Below, one piece after another: positions 35,601 to 48,138 of a stretch of DNA of 64,000 nt. The notes under the pieces are model-generated. The model saw nothing but the letters and a program-made list of their open reading frames with translations, searched no databases and had not been told where the DNA came from. Position 1 is the stretch's first letter. Every line of letters begins with the position of its first letter. The stretch covers positions 20,001 to 84,000 of the forward strand of contig JAJTWR010000275.1 of the NCBI GenBank assembly GCA_021613335.1. Direction: 5' to 3'. Made by a program: the position numbers and the translations under genes. This stretch comes from Whitmania pigra (lineage: Eukaryota > Annelida > Clitellata > Hirudinida > Haemopidae).

Positions 35601-36671
35601 AATAAATAATAAATAAATAAATGCAGTGCCTTCAGTCCAAATCATCTCGGTTATGCAAAGGACTATAATCAAATAAATAAATATAAATGCAGTGCCTTCA
35701 CATCCGATACGGATAGCTAAATACAATTACAAATTGATACTGCACAATCACAGAATGAGAGCTATGCATTACCTGAACTAAATGACTAAACTTTTGCTTA
35801 TCATCTGGAGGACTGCCTCTGCTCCCTGGATACTCAAAATCCAAATCTAACCCATCAAAGTTATGCAATCTGAGGAATTGAATTGAACTCGTGACAAAAG
35901 TCTCTCTGTTTTCCTTAGAGGAAAGCATGATGGTCATATCAGTAGTGCCCGCGTTCCATCCTCCTACTGCCAGCAATACTTTCAGTTCGGTATGATTTAT
36001 CTTGAGTTCCGTCAGTCGGCGATATCTGTCATTTCATAATTTCATATCTATTAACTTCATGTCATATCTAATATGTTAAGCAAGCTAATAATGTAAGTCA
36101 ATAGTTCTAATAATTCCAATTTGAGAAAATGATATAAGTAATGCTGTATCAAGCTTCTCGATTTTAATCTAAGTTAATTTATGACATTTTGTGGAAAACA
36201 AGTGGCCTTACGTCCCCTTGCTCCATTCTGTTGGTTCATCATTCCATTCAAAAGCTGCTAATTTATTGCCAGCTAATTTAGCAAAAGCCAAAATGATGTG
36301 GGAACATAGCCTGGCGTCGACATCCTCAGGAAAGAATTTGAATATATTTCTATACTGAGACCAGTTCGTGAAATAACATACTCTCATGTAATCTGGAATA
36401 TTTAGATAATTTTTTAAATTTACTAAAGCGTATTAAACCTTACTTTAAATTTTCTTAACATTGCTATCCAAACAACAATTAATGATTCCGATTGATTCTT
36501 AAAGACTAAGAGAAAATTGCGATATTGCGCATAAGAGCTGTGATTATTTAGCTGAATTCTAAATCAATCAATACTAAATTCATCAACGTAGATTAATTTA
36601 AAATAATTTTTGCAACCCCTTGAAGAAACACAGGCAAGCAATGTTATAAAAAATAACTTCAAAACAAGCAT
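29700..36671 (-). CDS. Secreted GH18 chitinase with C-terminal CBM14 chitin-binding exon(s)
   Basis: Exons: 36671-36617 (signal peptide [17 protein letters not shown]), 36392-36212, 36025-35773, 35115-34991, 34813-34705, 34623-34438, 34229-34107 and 31631-31492, then CBM14 exons 30935-30707 and/or 29964-29700. All join in phase. The GH18 barrel runs about residues 20-385: [18 protein letters not shown], catalytic [12 protein letters not shown] (proton donor Glu143), [19 protein letters not shown] and [15 protein letters not shown]. The hydrolase should cut beta-1,4-GlcNAc chains outside the cell. With one CBM14 it is about 466 or 478 aa, close to human chitotriosidase (466). Each CBM14 exon has six cysteines, and its stop overlaps a possible phase-2 donor. 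So the two may be alternatives, or spliced in series with the Thr-rich linker ([10 protein letters not shown]) between them. Reading through the exon-8 donor gives a hydrophobic tail instead. A LINE fragment sits in intron 7. Confidence 0.92.
30140..30240 (-). repeat. Short dispersed repeat (copy 1 of 3)
   Basis: On the minus strand GTGGTTAAGAAGACATGG, ATCTGTGTAATAATCACTC and TTTTTTAGTTCTAACA match 36905-37010 on the plus strand. A partial copy lies at 31655-31710. Confidence 0.75.
31655..31710 (+). repeat. Short dispersed repeat (partial copy 2 of 3)
   Basis: GGTTAAGAAGACCGGGATCT followed by GTGTACTAATCACTCTTTTT matches the repeats at 30140 (opposite strand) and 36905. It lies in chitinase intron 7. 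Confidence 0.7.
32100..32730 (-). mobile_element. Non-LTR retrotransposon (LINE) reverse-transcriptase fragment
   Basis: On the minus strand from 32720 downward, after small frameshifts: VSNGVS then GSVL and [19 protein letters not shown], a block around YLLMM (the degraded active-site box, in another frame [13 protein letters not shown]), [30 protein letters not shown] and [12 protein letters not shown]. This is the order of RT domains 4-7 in CR1/L2/Jockey-type LINEs. It is broken by frameshifts and stops. It lies in chitinase intron 7 in the same orientation as the gene. Confidence 0.85.
35549..35692. repeat. Tandem duplication of the AAATAA-tailed repeat
   Basis: The unit TGCAGTGCCTTCAGTCCAAA followed by TCATCTCGGTTATGCAAAGG and (AAATA)n occurs twice in direct succession, about 73 bp apart and almost identical, so the duplication is recent. 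A diverged third copy is at 35163-35210, close to the exon 4 acceptor. All lie in chitinase intron 3. Confidence 0.85.
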
Positions 36672-36904
36672 TGCACGAATATTAATAAATTTGAGATTTT
36701 AAGAATTTTGAATTATAACGCTTCTCGATGTTGACGTCATTCACTTTGTTTTATGAAATAATTGAATGTTAAAAGCAAATAAACTAAAGAACTCGTAGCT
36801 GAATATTAAAGCCCATAAAAATTAAGATACTTGCATCTCAGATTTGAACCAGTTATAACTAAAAGTTTACAATCAAATTAATCTAATTTTTGAACCAAAG
36901 GCTG

Positions 36905-37010
36905 TTTAACATAACAAAACATAACAATTATTTGTAGTGGTTAAGACCTGGATCTGTGTAACAACCACTCTTTTTAGTCCTTATAACCGAATTTACTTAA
37001 GTAAATTTTA
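36905..37010 (+). repeat. Short dispersed repeat (copy 3 of 3)
   Basis: TTTGTAGTGGTTAAGACCTG, GATCTGTGTAACAACCACTC and TTTTTAGTCCTTATAACCGA match 30140-30240 on the opposite strand. The family is unidentified; no clear A/B boxes. Confidence 0.75.
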
Positions 37011-37429
37011 AATTTATCTACTGTGTCCTCATGGATGGTTTCCTTATCTAGTATATTCCATAAGGAAACCACCCTTGTTTAGTTTTGTATTTCGTCGCAA
37101 GCAAAAAGTACTCCGATTGTAATAGTAAGCGAGGCAGCGCGATACTTCAACGCTGTCACCGAACAACGCTAGATAGCAACCGGCTTGGAAGAGAATTCAG
37201 AAGCAAGTCGGCCAGAGGAGACGAGTGCTGAACAATAAGGATAATAAGTCATTCGGGGGGTCACACAACATGAGATGACCTTTTTTTAGCGTCTAATCTA
37301 AATTCAGCAACCCTTGGAGCGTTTCCCATAATGACGTCTCGATGGAGCAAACAGTCGTTGAAGGCACGCACAAATCTTGAGTTCCTCACAGAAAGAGTCT
37401 ATTTGATTTGACAGGTAATACAGCATAGT

Positions 37430-37800
37430 GGTATGCTCTGTCATCAATCCAATTCATTTTCTCAAGGCTCTTCTCTAGGACCATTTATATTCCTGACATG
37501 CATAAATGATCTCTGCCTGACTTCAAACTTATTTCAACATATATTATTTGCTAGTGATTCAAAAAACGATAACGATACTGCTTGCAACAGCTTATGAGGC
37601 CTATTTAATAATATTAATGGCGAAATGGATCTTCTATTCAATTGATTTTGCACAATTTTTGTCAGCTAGACAAGTTCAAATTATGATTTACTTCACCAAG
37701 TTTTAAGTGTACATGTGGACGCGCATTCCCACAAATTATGCAATGCAACTTGAAATCACCTTCGATTAAATGCCCGGATTTATTCCAAGTTAGAATTTCT
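37430..37800 (+). mobile_element. Second LINE reverse-transcriptase fragment
   Basis: In one frame: FSQGSSLGPFIFLTCINDLC, then ILFASDSKND, and after a stop LFNNINGEMDLLFN. This fits the PQGSxLGPxLFLxYINDL and FADDTK blocks of a LINE RT, with the active-site FADD mutated to FASD. It is in the opposite orientation to the fragment at 32100-32730 and clearly dead. Confidence 0.75.
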
Positions 37801-38043
37801 AATATGTCGACAGTGGTAAATTTAGGGTGGCGTCGTCGCCGAAAACTTTAATTTTGGTTTGTTTTTTACATGATGATCTCAAGAATAAATAAATGAAGTG
37901 AACAACTCGCAAATCACTTTTTACAAAAAAACAGAAAATGTAAAATATGGAAATTTCACTTCTCAATATTGGTCAGACACAATTCTTTTTTAATTATCTA
38001 GTGCGAAGCTATGCTATTAGCAGACGCATAACTTCCAGCTTTT

Positions 38044-41000
38044 CTAGACCCGACAGGAATCGCACGAGTCTGAGTTCACTAGCTTCGATTCGCTTAACAC
38101 TTGACTTTTAGGTAGGTTCACAATTTCTTCCGGAAACAGAGACCTAGGCGATTTGAGGTGTATCCTGCTAATATATTTCATCAAAGTTCTGTTTTCAGAA
38201 CGCGAAAATTCGTTGAGTTCTCTCAAATCTCTAAAGACTGATCTGGAAATAAAATTGGCAGATTAAAGTATACATAATCAGATAAGTAATGTTCATGGAT
38301 TTACAAAGTAAATGCAAATTTAAAAAACCTTATAAGAATCAATAATCTATAGTGAAGTTATTAAAATAAATTTCCTATATATTTTACTACTGCAAGCAAA
38401 GGGGTACTGTATAAACATAAAACTTAGAGCATAATATGATAGGGGATGTCCAAATAGTGGGATGACAATCTTTGGGATGATTCTCTTGCTTGTTTTTATT
38501 TCTTGTTATATAGTTTGTTTTTTATACAACTCAGTAACAAAAGGAAGGAATATTCAAATAAATAAATTAAACTCAGTGGCTACCTATTCTGCTTCATGAT
38601 GTTTCTGAAGTTACCATCTCTGTCTTCAAGAATGGATTTGAGAACTTTTATCTCCTTCTCATAGTGCTGTTTTTGTAAGTTCTTGACCTGAGAATGATCT
38701 CTAGAATTTTTTGAATAAAAATACAGTAAAAACAAAAGTTAAATTTTCTACAGTGATTTGCATATTTTCACAAGTACAATCATGTTTTTCATAACTTTCC
38801 CATGAAATGTAAGTTATACCAAAAATATTGTTAAGTAGTTTAAATATGTACATGTATGAAATCAAGTACAGTAAAACCAAAAATAGGAATTTTTAAAATT
38901 TTTAAATTTGTCATTCTTGACTCCAGTTTTACCCTGTATCAATATGCCTATGGTTCAACCAAAGGAAAGTGATTAAATGAAATGACTTGCTGACTAGATT
39001 ATACTAATAGCAAAATAGATCTTCTATAAAAAAATTAATGTAAATGCAACAAGTACTGGAACATTTAAATTAGATTCAGTTTATTATCTTAAAAAAAACC
39101 AGCCAAATTGATCTTCCACAAATTTTCAGAAATCAATCAAAAAAATTAAGTAGAACTTCGAAAGTTGGCTGGTTAGATACTTTTTTAAGGTCAAAATAAA
39201 TTTATATTAATTAATATTATGTTTATTGGAGAATTTTCAAGCATCTTTCTAACCTTCTTTTTGCAGTCAAATGATTTTCATTTCCTTTCGATGGTAAAAT
39301 CTTATAAAGATACAAGCTTGTCAAAATGCAATAACTATTTATTAAATATCAACAGTAGCAGTATAATAATTATATTGCCAAAGTTTAAACATTTGTCCAT
39401 ACAGAACAACATTTAAGTTAGCTTTAAATAATAATTTGATCATGTTTTAAAACTGAACAAACTTCTACTTTCTCTTTGAAGTTGTTGACAATTATTGAAG
39501 TCTTAAGCATTTGGATTAAAGTAATAAGTGTTTCCCTCTCATGATCTTTCACCTAGTGGTATTTGGGATGATGTCATTAAGATCATCATTTATAACGATA
39601 ATGGTTTAGGGCTGATGGTTATGCTAACAGTACTAAGAACTTTAAATAGAAATCCCTTTATGCCACCGTCCAACTTTGCAATTTTTCCTTTCTTGGCTTT
39701 CAACATTCTCAATTTGCTTTTGATTGCCCTATAATAAATAATTTAACAATTTAAAGTTACTAACAACAATATTTTAAAAGATTTTGCATATATGTAAAAT
39801 ATTATATTACTTAATGACATCTACCTAAATAAAATAAATATACCTAAAATGACATAACGTAATATAATAACGTAATAATGACATAACATCAAATTAACTT
39901 TTCAATTAATCAAGCTCAGTTGAAAACCTATACCCATTTTCTACTTGCCATCTCTCAAATCTTTTTAGTTAATTTTTTGAATTCATCAACTCTCCGTGGG
40001 TAGGGTAGATATACTAATGTCCATTTAATAATGGTTATTTTAACAATTTCAGAGCTGTTCCCCATTGTAGTGCAATATCTAGTTAAAGTGCCAGAGTAGC
40101 CAGGACCAGCCCATGGCACTGCTATTTCACAAAAATAGCTTTACATTGACATCCTCGGCCGGAGGACCTAGCAAAACTAGAAATTCATGACTAGCCAAGA
40201 AAATAGCACTACCACAAATAGTAATCTAGCTATGAACTCTCCCCTCAAGGTTTAAATTATTAATTAATTATTTTACTTATTTATTTATTGTCTATCTATA
40301 TAAAATCAAGAATGTATGTTCAAAGTGTTTTGATTGGATAAACTCTGCTCAAAAAATGAATAAAACCAACAAAAATAAAAATCTTAAATTAAAATTCAAT
40401 TGTTGAATAAAAATTAAAATTTTTGGCTTAAAAATCAGAGGGCTGACCTAAAAAAGAATAAAATTAAGTTGATTCAAAACCTGTTTTTTGCTTGCACTGG
40501 AGTGTGATTGTCGTAAAACCACATAAGCTTCAATACATTACTCCACCCACATTAAATGATTAAAAGCAACAAAAATGAAAATACAAAATTTGTATAATTC
40601 AATCAATCTATTACATACTAAGATTCCACCTAGTCACAAGAGCTTTATATATATAAAACTAGCTTTATATAAAACCATATATAAATAAATCAAATATAAA
40701 ATATAATATGCATTTTTTATTTAAAGTATATGCATTTACTTTTCTTTTGCCTTTTTCCTCTTCAGGTTAAAATTAAGCCTCTGAATCTTTTGCTTCAAAT
40801 TCTCAGCAATTCTTTTATATTCGTTCTTCTCTTCCTGCAGAATGAGGTTTAATAGATTATATACATGCTAGTACATACTAGTATACAATATGGTACCAAT
40901 GAAAATTAATGTTTGCAAATTGTCTATTGTCATCCCATAGATTGACCCTTTCTAATTTTCAAAAATCACACATAAAATTCTAATACAATTAAACAAAACA

Positions 41001-44000
41001 TCTCCAAACATTGATTAAAAAAATATTAAAAACTCAAATGTGTTTTGGCAATTCACAAGACAATTCAAAAAAAGGCCCATTTTTAAGGGGGTTTACGGGT
41101 TCAAACCCCCAAAATATTAAAAAAAATTGTAATTGTAAATTTTATTGATTTATATAACAGTCATCTATATTATTATTATGATTATTTGATTTTGATTTTG
41201 AAAAATAATAAGCTCCTTCCCAAAGGGCACTTGTGACAGTGCAGGCTGGATTTTGAACACAAAATTATGACTGTTGCCATTACTTCCTTTTTTATGCACA
41301 TAACCCATTAGGCCAACCTGCACTGTCAATTATAAAGTAATTGTTACATTACTAATTATTTCCAAGTCAGTAATAATTGAATTTTAAATACCGTAAATTA
41401 AACTTTTACAATTTAATCTCTACAAATTATGTATTACATATATTTGTTTTTAATGAAATCTTGCTATTTTTATATTCACTTACAATGCCCAGCAATTACA
41501 AGTAAACAATTTAAATATTGTAATTATATGAACAAGTTATAATATTTTCAAAATATATTAATAAACCACCTTATTTCTTTCACTAACTTCATGCAAGGCC
41601 TCATTATGTCTTATATGACACTGCTGAAGACATCTGCAAAATCAAATATACATTACACATATTATATATGCCATAAAACCAGAAAAAATGGTGAATTATT
41701 TTGATAAATAACCAACTCTTGAAGCCTTTTGACTTCTTGAAGGTATTCTTCTTGAATGACTGAAGCTAATTTAGAATTTATGGTGAAGTCATGTTTAATC
41801 CTGATATCAGAAAGTTGTGTTTTGAGCTCCTTGTTTTCAGAGATCAATTTGTCCCTTTCCAATGTTACAAATGCAAACCTTTTTGACATGCAGGAGACTG
41901 TTAAAAATGTTAACAATTTATTGCTATCATTCACATTACTTTATTACAATTAATTAAGAAAAAAATTATATAACCTAATGTTACAATGCATATAAAAAAA
42001 ATTATTTGCTTGTGGTCAGAATTGAGCTTTTTTAATGGCACGATATGCTCTTTGCATTTTGCATTCAAAATTAAAATAATGTTATTTTTTGTGTTTCAAA
42101 TGATAGCTTTTCTTAATTTGTTTGTTAGCTTTTTTATTTCTTAAGTCTCATCGTTGCATATGTGTTGAGCTGCAATTTTTTCAAATATAAATGTAAAAAA
42201 AGTAAAACAATCATAAATAATACACAATGAATGAATGCCTATTTATTCCTCTATCTGCTCTGATTGGTTAAGCAAAATAGATAACATCAATAAGTATGAA
42301 TAAATAAATATTCTCATCTAATTAACAACAATTAAATATTGTGCCAATAAAAAGAAAAAAGTCAATTTTCTAACTGGTCGTCCTTCATCATCATCATCAT
42401 CGTCATCGTCATCATCATCATCACCATCATCATCATCATCGTTATTTGTCGTTGCGGTTGTTGTTGTTATGATTACAAAATGAAAAAAGAGTTCAAAATT
42501 TATAATAATAATAACAATAACAATGATTATAATAATAATCATCATCATCATTTCTCTCATTATTATTGTTATTATTAATTTTTGTTATTATTGTTATTAG
42601 AAGTTAATATTATTATTAATAATCTTGGCATGGGTTGAGGCAGCTATGAGAGTTACGTTCAATTCATTTCAGTTCTTAATCTATGTCATCTACAACATGT
42701 GTAAATTTTTTTAAATATCTCTAGAGCAATTATTCAACTATATTTTAAAGACAAATTTTTTTAGGGAAAAAAAGATGCATAAGTATATTTCATGCTGATA
42801 TTTTTATGGATGAACTTAATCATTGTATGCTATCTTGCCTATTTATAAACTGTTTGTTATCCTTAAAACCGTAATTGTTACATTCTTTTGCAGAATGAAA
42901 AGAGTATTTACTTCTAGTCCTGACATAGAACTCCACTATATCATGTATGGATATCATTTGGGGATGACGTATTACATGACAAATCATTATGAATGACTTT
43001 TTGTCGCTAGAGTTTACTGACCCTTAATTTAACAGCCTCTACTTACCTTGCTTAGCCTGCCCTGAAGTAACTTTTATGAACTTCTCCTTTTCCAGGTTTA
43101 GTTGCTTCAGGATTAACTGATTCTCTTCAAGAACCAAAGCACAATGTGACTTGAGTTTGTCTCTGTTGGTGGAAGTTCAATATCTTTATTTCATATTCAT
43201 ATGTAATCATACGTAATATATTTATTATTAGACATATACTGTTATTATTATTGTTGATGTAATTAGTTGCCATTGCCTTTAATTACCCCTCACCAGAGGA
43301 TCACAGAAAATTCATTGCAGAGAAGTTCTTAGAAGAGAATATAAATTTGGATTTAGAATATATATGGTGATTGCCTTCCTCAGTGTGGCTTACATATGTT
43401 GCACATCAATTGCTAAACTATATCAAATGGCACCTTGAAATGTAACTCTTCAACATAAGCAATTTGAAAAGTCCAAGGAGAGGAGGGTAACAGATGTCCA
43501 GAGACAAAAAGAAAATCAAATATTTCCTAGGAACAGGATCAGCTTTTCAGCAGGGGCTGGGAACACAAGTGGAACTTTCTAATGTGTTAATGTAACCCTT
43601 TTCTGCCTTGTTCGACTCCTTGAAAGTATTTACAATGCTACCATGCAAATTTAGTGTTAATGTGCTTAATTAGTCATAATTCCATCATTTCAATAATCAT
43701 TTCTTAAGTTACTAACAGCAATTTTAATAAAAATTTATAAATATAAAACTTGTATTAATTAATCTGTCAATGTCTATTTCTGGTTATCAATCTCAACCCA
43801 AATCCAAGAAAAATTCAGACTTTTTGGGGATACACTCTTAAATAATGGTGGTGATATTTTGGCAGTTGCAGTAGTAACACCAAATGACAGAATTTATCAT
43901 AACTTGGAATAAACATTTATATTTGTAAATGAAAAAGTGTCTAAATTTCTTATCCATGATTTAAGACATTAGTTGGCTAAACCCTGTCTAAAATTTTCCA

Positions 44001-46565
44001 TAGTCAATTTCTACTTGATGAGTGCCAGATAAGTAAGTTTTTGTAAGTCTGGGATGTATTACATCAATTGATAAGATATATTACACATCAATTGATAAGC
44101 TCCAGCTTAAAAACCTAAAGTGAATTTTCCCTCATTAAACTTTTTCCAGGATAAATTTTCAGCACTATTTGAAGACCATGTGCTAAAATAAGCATAATAT
44201 CATCTAATCATAGTTTGAAAATTTCCAAGTTTCACTCGCAAATAATAAGGTAATTGAGTTAACAATTAATTGAATTATTAGTTATTTATATCAATGCAAT
44301 CGGTAACTAACAGTTGTGTCACAGGCTTTTCTTTTTGGCTATTAGAATCTAATGATGTCATCTCAATCTGCAAATGGAGTCTTTTGTTCTCCAATGCTAT
44401 CTCCTCCATCTCCTGCCTAAAATTTTCCATCTGAACCTGCCAGGTTTGGTGAGCATAGGGGACGACATAGATTGCAATGATGATAACATTAAGTGTGATC
44501 ATTGAGATTATTGAAAACTAACCTTCATTGCATTAACAACAGAATTTAGATCATTCAGTTGATCATCATAAGCAAGCAACAATGGTGACAACTGCTTGGC
44601 ATTGACCTGTTTTTCATCATAAGATTCTCATTGTAAAATGAAATGAAATATCAGTAAGAAATCAATGAAAATAAAGAGTGAAATATTTAAGCCTATGCAA
44701 AATGTCCCCAGGAAGTTGTGCTATATATAAATTAGTGGGTGATTGTAGTGCCTTCATCATCCAAAATGGATGAAAAAAGCACTTCGGGTGAAAACTGATA
44801 TTTTTACTCCTTGTAATTTATGCAAAATAAACTGCAACTGCTTACTGCTTGCTAAATAAATATATAAAATAAAATTAATAACAACATGCAGATGAATTAT
44901 GGAGTAATAGATTTTTACACATTTTATACACATTTTTACTACTAGAATATTAAACACAAAATCAAGCAAATGGAGAATTTTTAGTGTTATTAGAATTATA
45001 GTGAACTAAAGGCTTAATATCACAAGCATCACATAAATTGAACTGAATTGATAATCAAATTTTAAACCTTAATTATAAAATACTTAAAAATAATCTTTTT
45101 TAAAATCATGAAACATGTTTATTAGCCTCTGAGGCTATGCATATGTCGCCTTATAAATTAATTATTATTATTATTACTATTATTATTAAGATTGATGATA
45201 AGAAGTCCCCACAATTTCATGAATATTGTTTCAACAAACCAGCCAGGTTGGGTGAGGTCCTTTGAATGGCAATCCATCTACTGATTCAAGCTATAAATAA
45301 AATACTAATATCAATTATATTTAGAGAATTCAATTCTTGACAATTTGGAATGAGTGATATTTCAAGGATTTGTCAGCTCTGGTACATAAGGATCATTACA
45401 TACATAACATTCCCAATAATATTTTTTAAGAAGCATGATCACATGTAATCTTACTTCTGCAGGGGTTAAGGGTCTAAATTTCCTTTGGTATTTGTCAAGC
45501 TCTGCATTCAACCTGTGGACAAGCTCTTTTAAAACTTTGGCATCATCTCCTGATTTTTCTTGTTCTTTTGGGAGTGGAATCACTTCCATGTCTGTAAAAG
45601 TCTATAAAGTTATTTTATTATAGCTAATATTTATTTAACCTTATTATTAAAGTTTAACATTATTACAGATCCTAAATGGCCTTCGAGAATTAAATGAATA
45701 TGATGAATTTTGGTACAATTGTAAAAATATAGATTGATCAACTTAGCACAGTTAGGTTGAAGATATCCTCTGGTAATAAATCCTATATGTTAACTATTCT
45801 ATTAAAGGCTCTAGTATTTAATAGTAGCATTTACATATACCATGTAGCCATGGCTTCTTATGATGGAATAAAATGCTAGAATTTGATTGATCAAACTGAT
45901 TGATCAGGCATGATTTTATATGATCATGTAATGTCAAATAGCACAAATCACTTTTCACCTTCATAATCATTTCTGAAGAATGGTACGGAAGTCAAGGTAG
46001 CAGAAGAATGCATTGATTTCGGGGGCAGATGAATTTCTGTCACAATTTCCCCTGTGTAGCTGAAGTAATTTTTAATTAGGTTTCTTGCATACTTACTTCA
46101 ATATAGCTAATTGAAATTTGTATGGCAGTGCAATAACACAAAGTAAAACCTAAATATCCACAAACTATTAGGAACCTCAAAATACTTCATGAACTTTTTT
46201 TACTTGAAACTGAAAAGAACTCAAGTCACTAATACAAAATGTTAAAATTTACTCACGAAACAGTTTCTTTGGCATTTTGAAAATCAATCGAACTAGATTC
46301 TGTCTCATCAGAACTGTCAGGTCTTGCAGGCTGTGTGGAGCCATAGCTTTGCTGATTCTCTGAGACGGCTCTAACCAAAATTCCCTCTTCTGTAATAATT
46401 GCACTACCCGAGGCATTCTTTGCCCCTGAACCACGATTCTAGTCAATGCAAACGACAAATGTTGGATGTGACAATAATTACGATCAAATCGGAATATAAA
46501 CTGGTATAATCAAAGCAGTGTACCTTTCTACTTGAAAATAATTTTTTAAAGTCCTTTGAGAACAT
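38044..46565 (-). CDS. CEP89: Centrosomal protein CEP89 (CCDC123)
   Basis: Exons on the minus strand: 46565-46524, 46438-46257, 46059-45959, 45591-45455, 45290-45240, 44606-44523, 44436-about 44300, 43162-43047, 41897-41717, 41633-41570, 40834-40740, 39728-about 39650, 38700-38584 and 38242-38044. Diagnostic stretches match vertebrate CEP89 in order: LVHRLNAELDKYQRKFRPLT, GLPFKGPHPTWL, LSPLLLAYDDQLNDL, ALVLEENQLILKQL, then HYEKEIKVLKSILEDRDGN and ENRTLMKYISRI near the end. CEP89 is a coiled-coil component of mother-centriole distal appendages needed for ciliogenesis. The N-terminal disordered part is shorter than in vertebrates (total a little over 500 aa against 783). The joins from 44300 to 43162 and from 39650 to 38700 are unresolved, and exons may be missing there. 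The start MFSKDFKKLF is followed by a consensus donor. Confidence 0.85.
38750..39640 (-). other. Unresolved CEP89 intron
   Basis: No exon recognised. The vertebrate protein has more coiled coil at this point, so a short exon may be hidden here. Plus-strand frames at 39219-39416 and 39528-39734 are shadows. Confidence 0.4.
41209..41326 (-). repeat. tRNA-derived SINE, family 1 (copy in CEP89)
   Basis: The minus strand reads GTGCAGGTTGGCCTAATGGG (A box), GTAATGGCAACAGTCATAA, TGTGTTCAAAATCCAGCC (B box) and CCCTTTGGGAAGGAGCTT. The 3' tail has been lost. Confidence 0.85.
42384..42560. repeat. Compound TCA/CAT, AAT and AAC simple repeat
   Basis: A TCA-rich block (42384-42440) is followed by GTTGTTGTT and then AAT/ATC-rich sequence, in a CEP89 intron. 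The poly-Asp/poly-Ile frame on the minus strand is an artefact. Confidence 0.9.
45122..45185 (+). repeat. Family 1 SINE or LINE tail fragment
   Basis: GCCTCTGAGGCTATGCATAT followed by GTCGCCTTATAAATTAA matches only the 3' tail shared by the SINE and LINE, and runs into an ATT microsatellite. It is a truncated end. Confidence 0.7.
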
Positions 46566-47302
46566 TTTTAGATATTGTAACTAAAAAACATGTAAATGTC
46601 AACAAACTCCCGTGTATCCATGGAGAGCAAAGGGGAGAAGCAAGACGAGGGGTGAAAAATTGCTCCTTGATACCTACCTAAACCCATATATTTTTGTGGA
46701 GCATGAATGAAGTTAATTTTACTAAAATAAAACAATTACATATATTATTTATTTTATAAATTATAAATTTTTTAAATTTACTTCATAAAAAACTTCTTAA
46801 ATCATGTAATTAAAAAAAGCATCTCTATTAAGATGTGAATAGTTATTACATATCATAAGCCACTGCTACTAGATCAAGCTTTCGAAAATAAAATAAATAT
46901 CCCGTTCAGGGTACAATCGGTTGCAACTACCCCATTTTAGCATAACCATCGGCGGATTATGCTCAACGTTTTGGAGGATGAACCATGCTCTTAAGTCTCA
47001 ACAAAGTACCCTGAATTCTATTTACAATGGGCCAATTACTAAACGCCACCCAAAACCATTTTCGTAATTTTCTTGTATGTGATAGTGTCATCGAATAAAA
47101 AGTGACATAGAAATTAAATGTATCTAATATCATCCTTTTTACTGATGCCACAACCAATCCAATTTTCATTTAACAACCAATACATAAACAATAAATGCCA
47201 CCCACAGAAGCATAAACGTTTGGTAACGAGATACTTGCATGCAATAGACAACCACATAATTTCATATGAATCTGGACAAAGTGATACACCAACATGCTAG
47301 AA

Positions 47303-47924
47303 CAGGGGTGGGCAACCGCTGGCACGCCACCATTTTTTTCTGGCACGCGATGCTTGCAACAGACGGGCCCACATACACTGCACTAACATATCGTAAAAAA
47401 CGCAACAATGGAATGTCAGTTCATTTATGTTCTGCTTTTGCATGCAGTATTATAACGTCGCATAGCAAGCTCATGAAAAGTTCCAGTTTTTTTTCACTAA
47501 AACATTTTAACTTAAGTTCTTGGTGATGAACTTTATTAAGTCTCGCAATAGGAGTAGCCTGAATGATAAAACCAGTAGGTCTTGTATATCTCTAAAGGTC
47601 ACTAAATATAAACCGGATGTAAAATCTCTATCATCAATGCTGTAGCAGCAGAAATCCCACTGATCTGTCGGACTGATTCTTATTTTTACGTGACAACCTT
47701 TTATATATGTTCAAGGATTTTTTGTTATTTTGAAGATAAATAAAGTTTATTTTGTCATTGCATTCTACGTTTTTGCCGCTTGGGATGAATTTTTGTTATT
47801 TCTTCAGGTTTTTGCATACACTATATTAATATGTTCTCAAAAAATTGGTTGGCACGCAGAAGAATTTTGTGTCAGAGATTTTACCGGTTTTGGCACGCAC
47901 GCGCAAAAAGGTTGCCCACCCCTG
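47303..47924. mobile_element. Non-autonomous hAT element with perfect 8-bp target-site duplication
   Basis: The ends are CAGGGGTGGGCAACC and GGTTGCCCACCCCTG, perfect 15-bp inverted repeats. They are flanked on both sides by TGCTAGAA (47295-47302 and 47925-47932). Subterminal GGCACGC motifs occur near both ends. At 622 bp it has no transposase. The CAGGGGTGGGCAA end is typical of the hAT superfamily. The intact TSD and TIRs suggest a relatively young insertion. It lies between the CEP89 start and the PEPD end. Confidence 0.95.
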
Positions 47925-48138
47925 TGCTAGAATCAAGATAACAGCAGCTCTAGTTTGCTAACAAGACCAGTTGAATGCACTTATTGGAATAATGAGTCAC
48001 ATTCAAAATAGCTTCAAAATAGAAATAGGTTTCATTTTACTATAGATGCAAACTGTAGCCTAAAAATTCTTTAGACATTGCAACCAAGTGTATTATGTTA
48101 ATCATTTCTTAATAAGAAATTTTCAGAAGCAACATCCT

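Larger units (their letters stand above)
36672..38043. other. Chitinase upstream region / CEP89 downstream region
   Basis: It contains the short dispersed repeat at 36905-37010 and a LINE fragment at about 37430-37800. The stretch 37050-37430 is GC-richer than its surroundings and is probably also element-derived, but I cannot name it. No gene seen. Confidence 0.5.
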
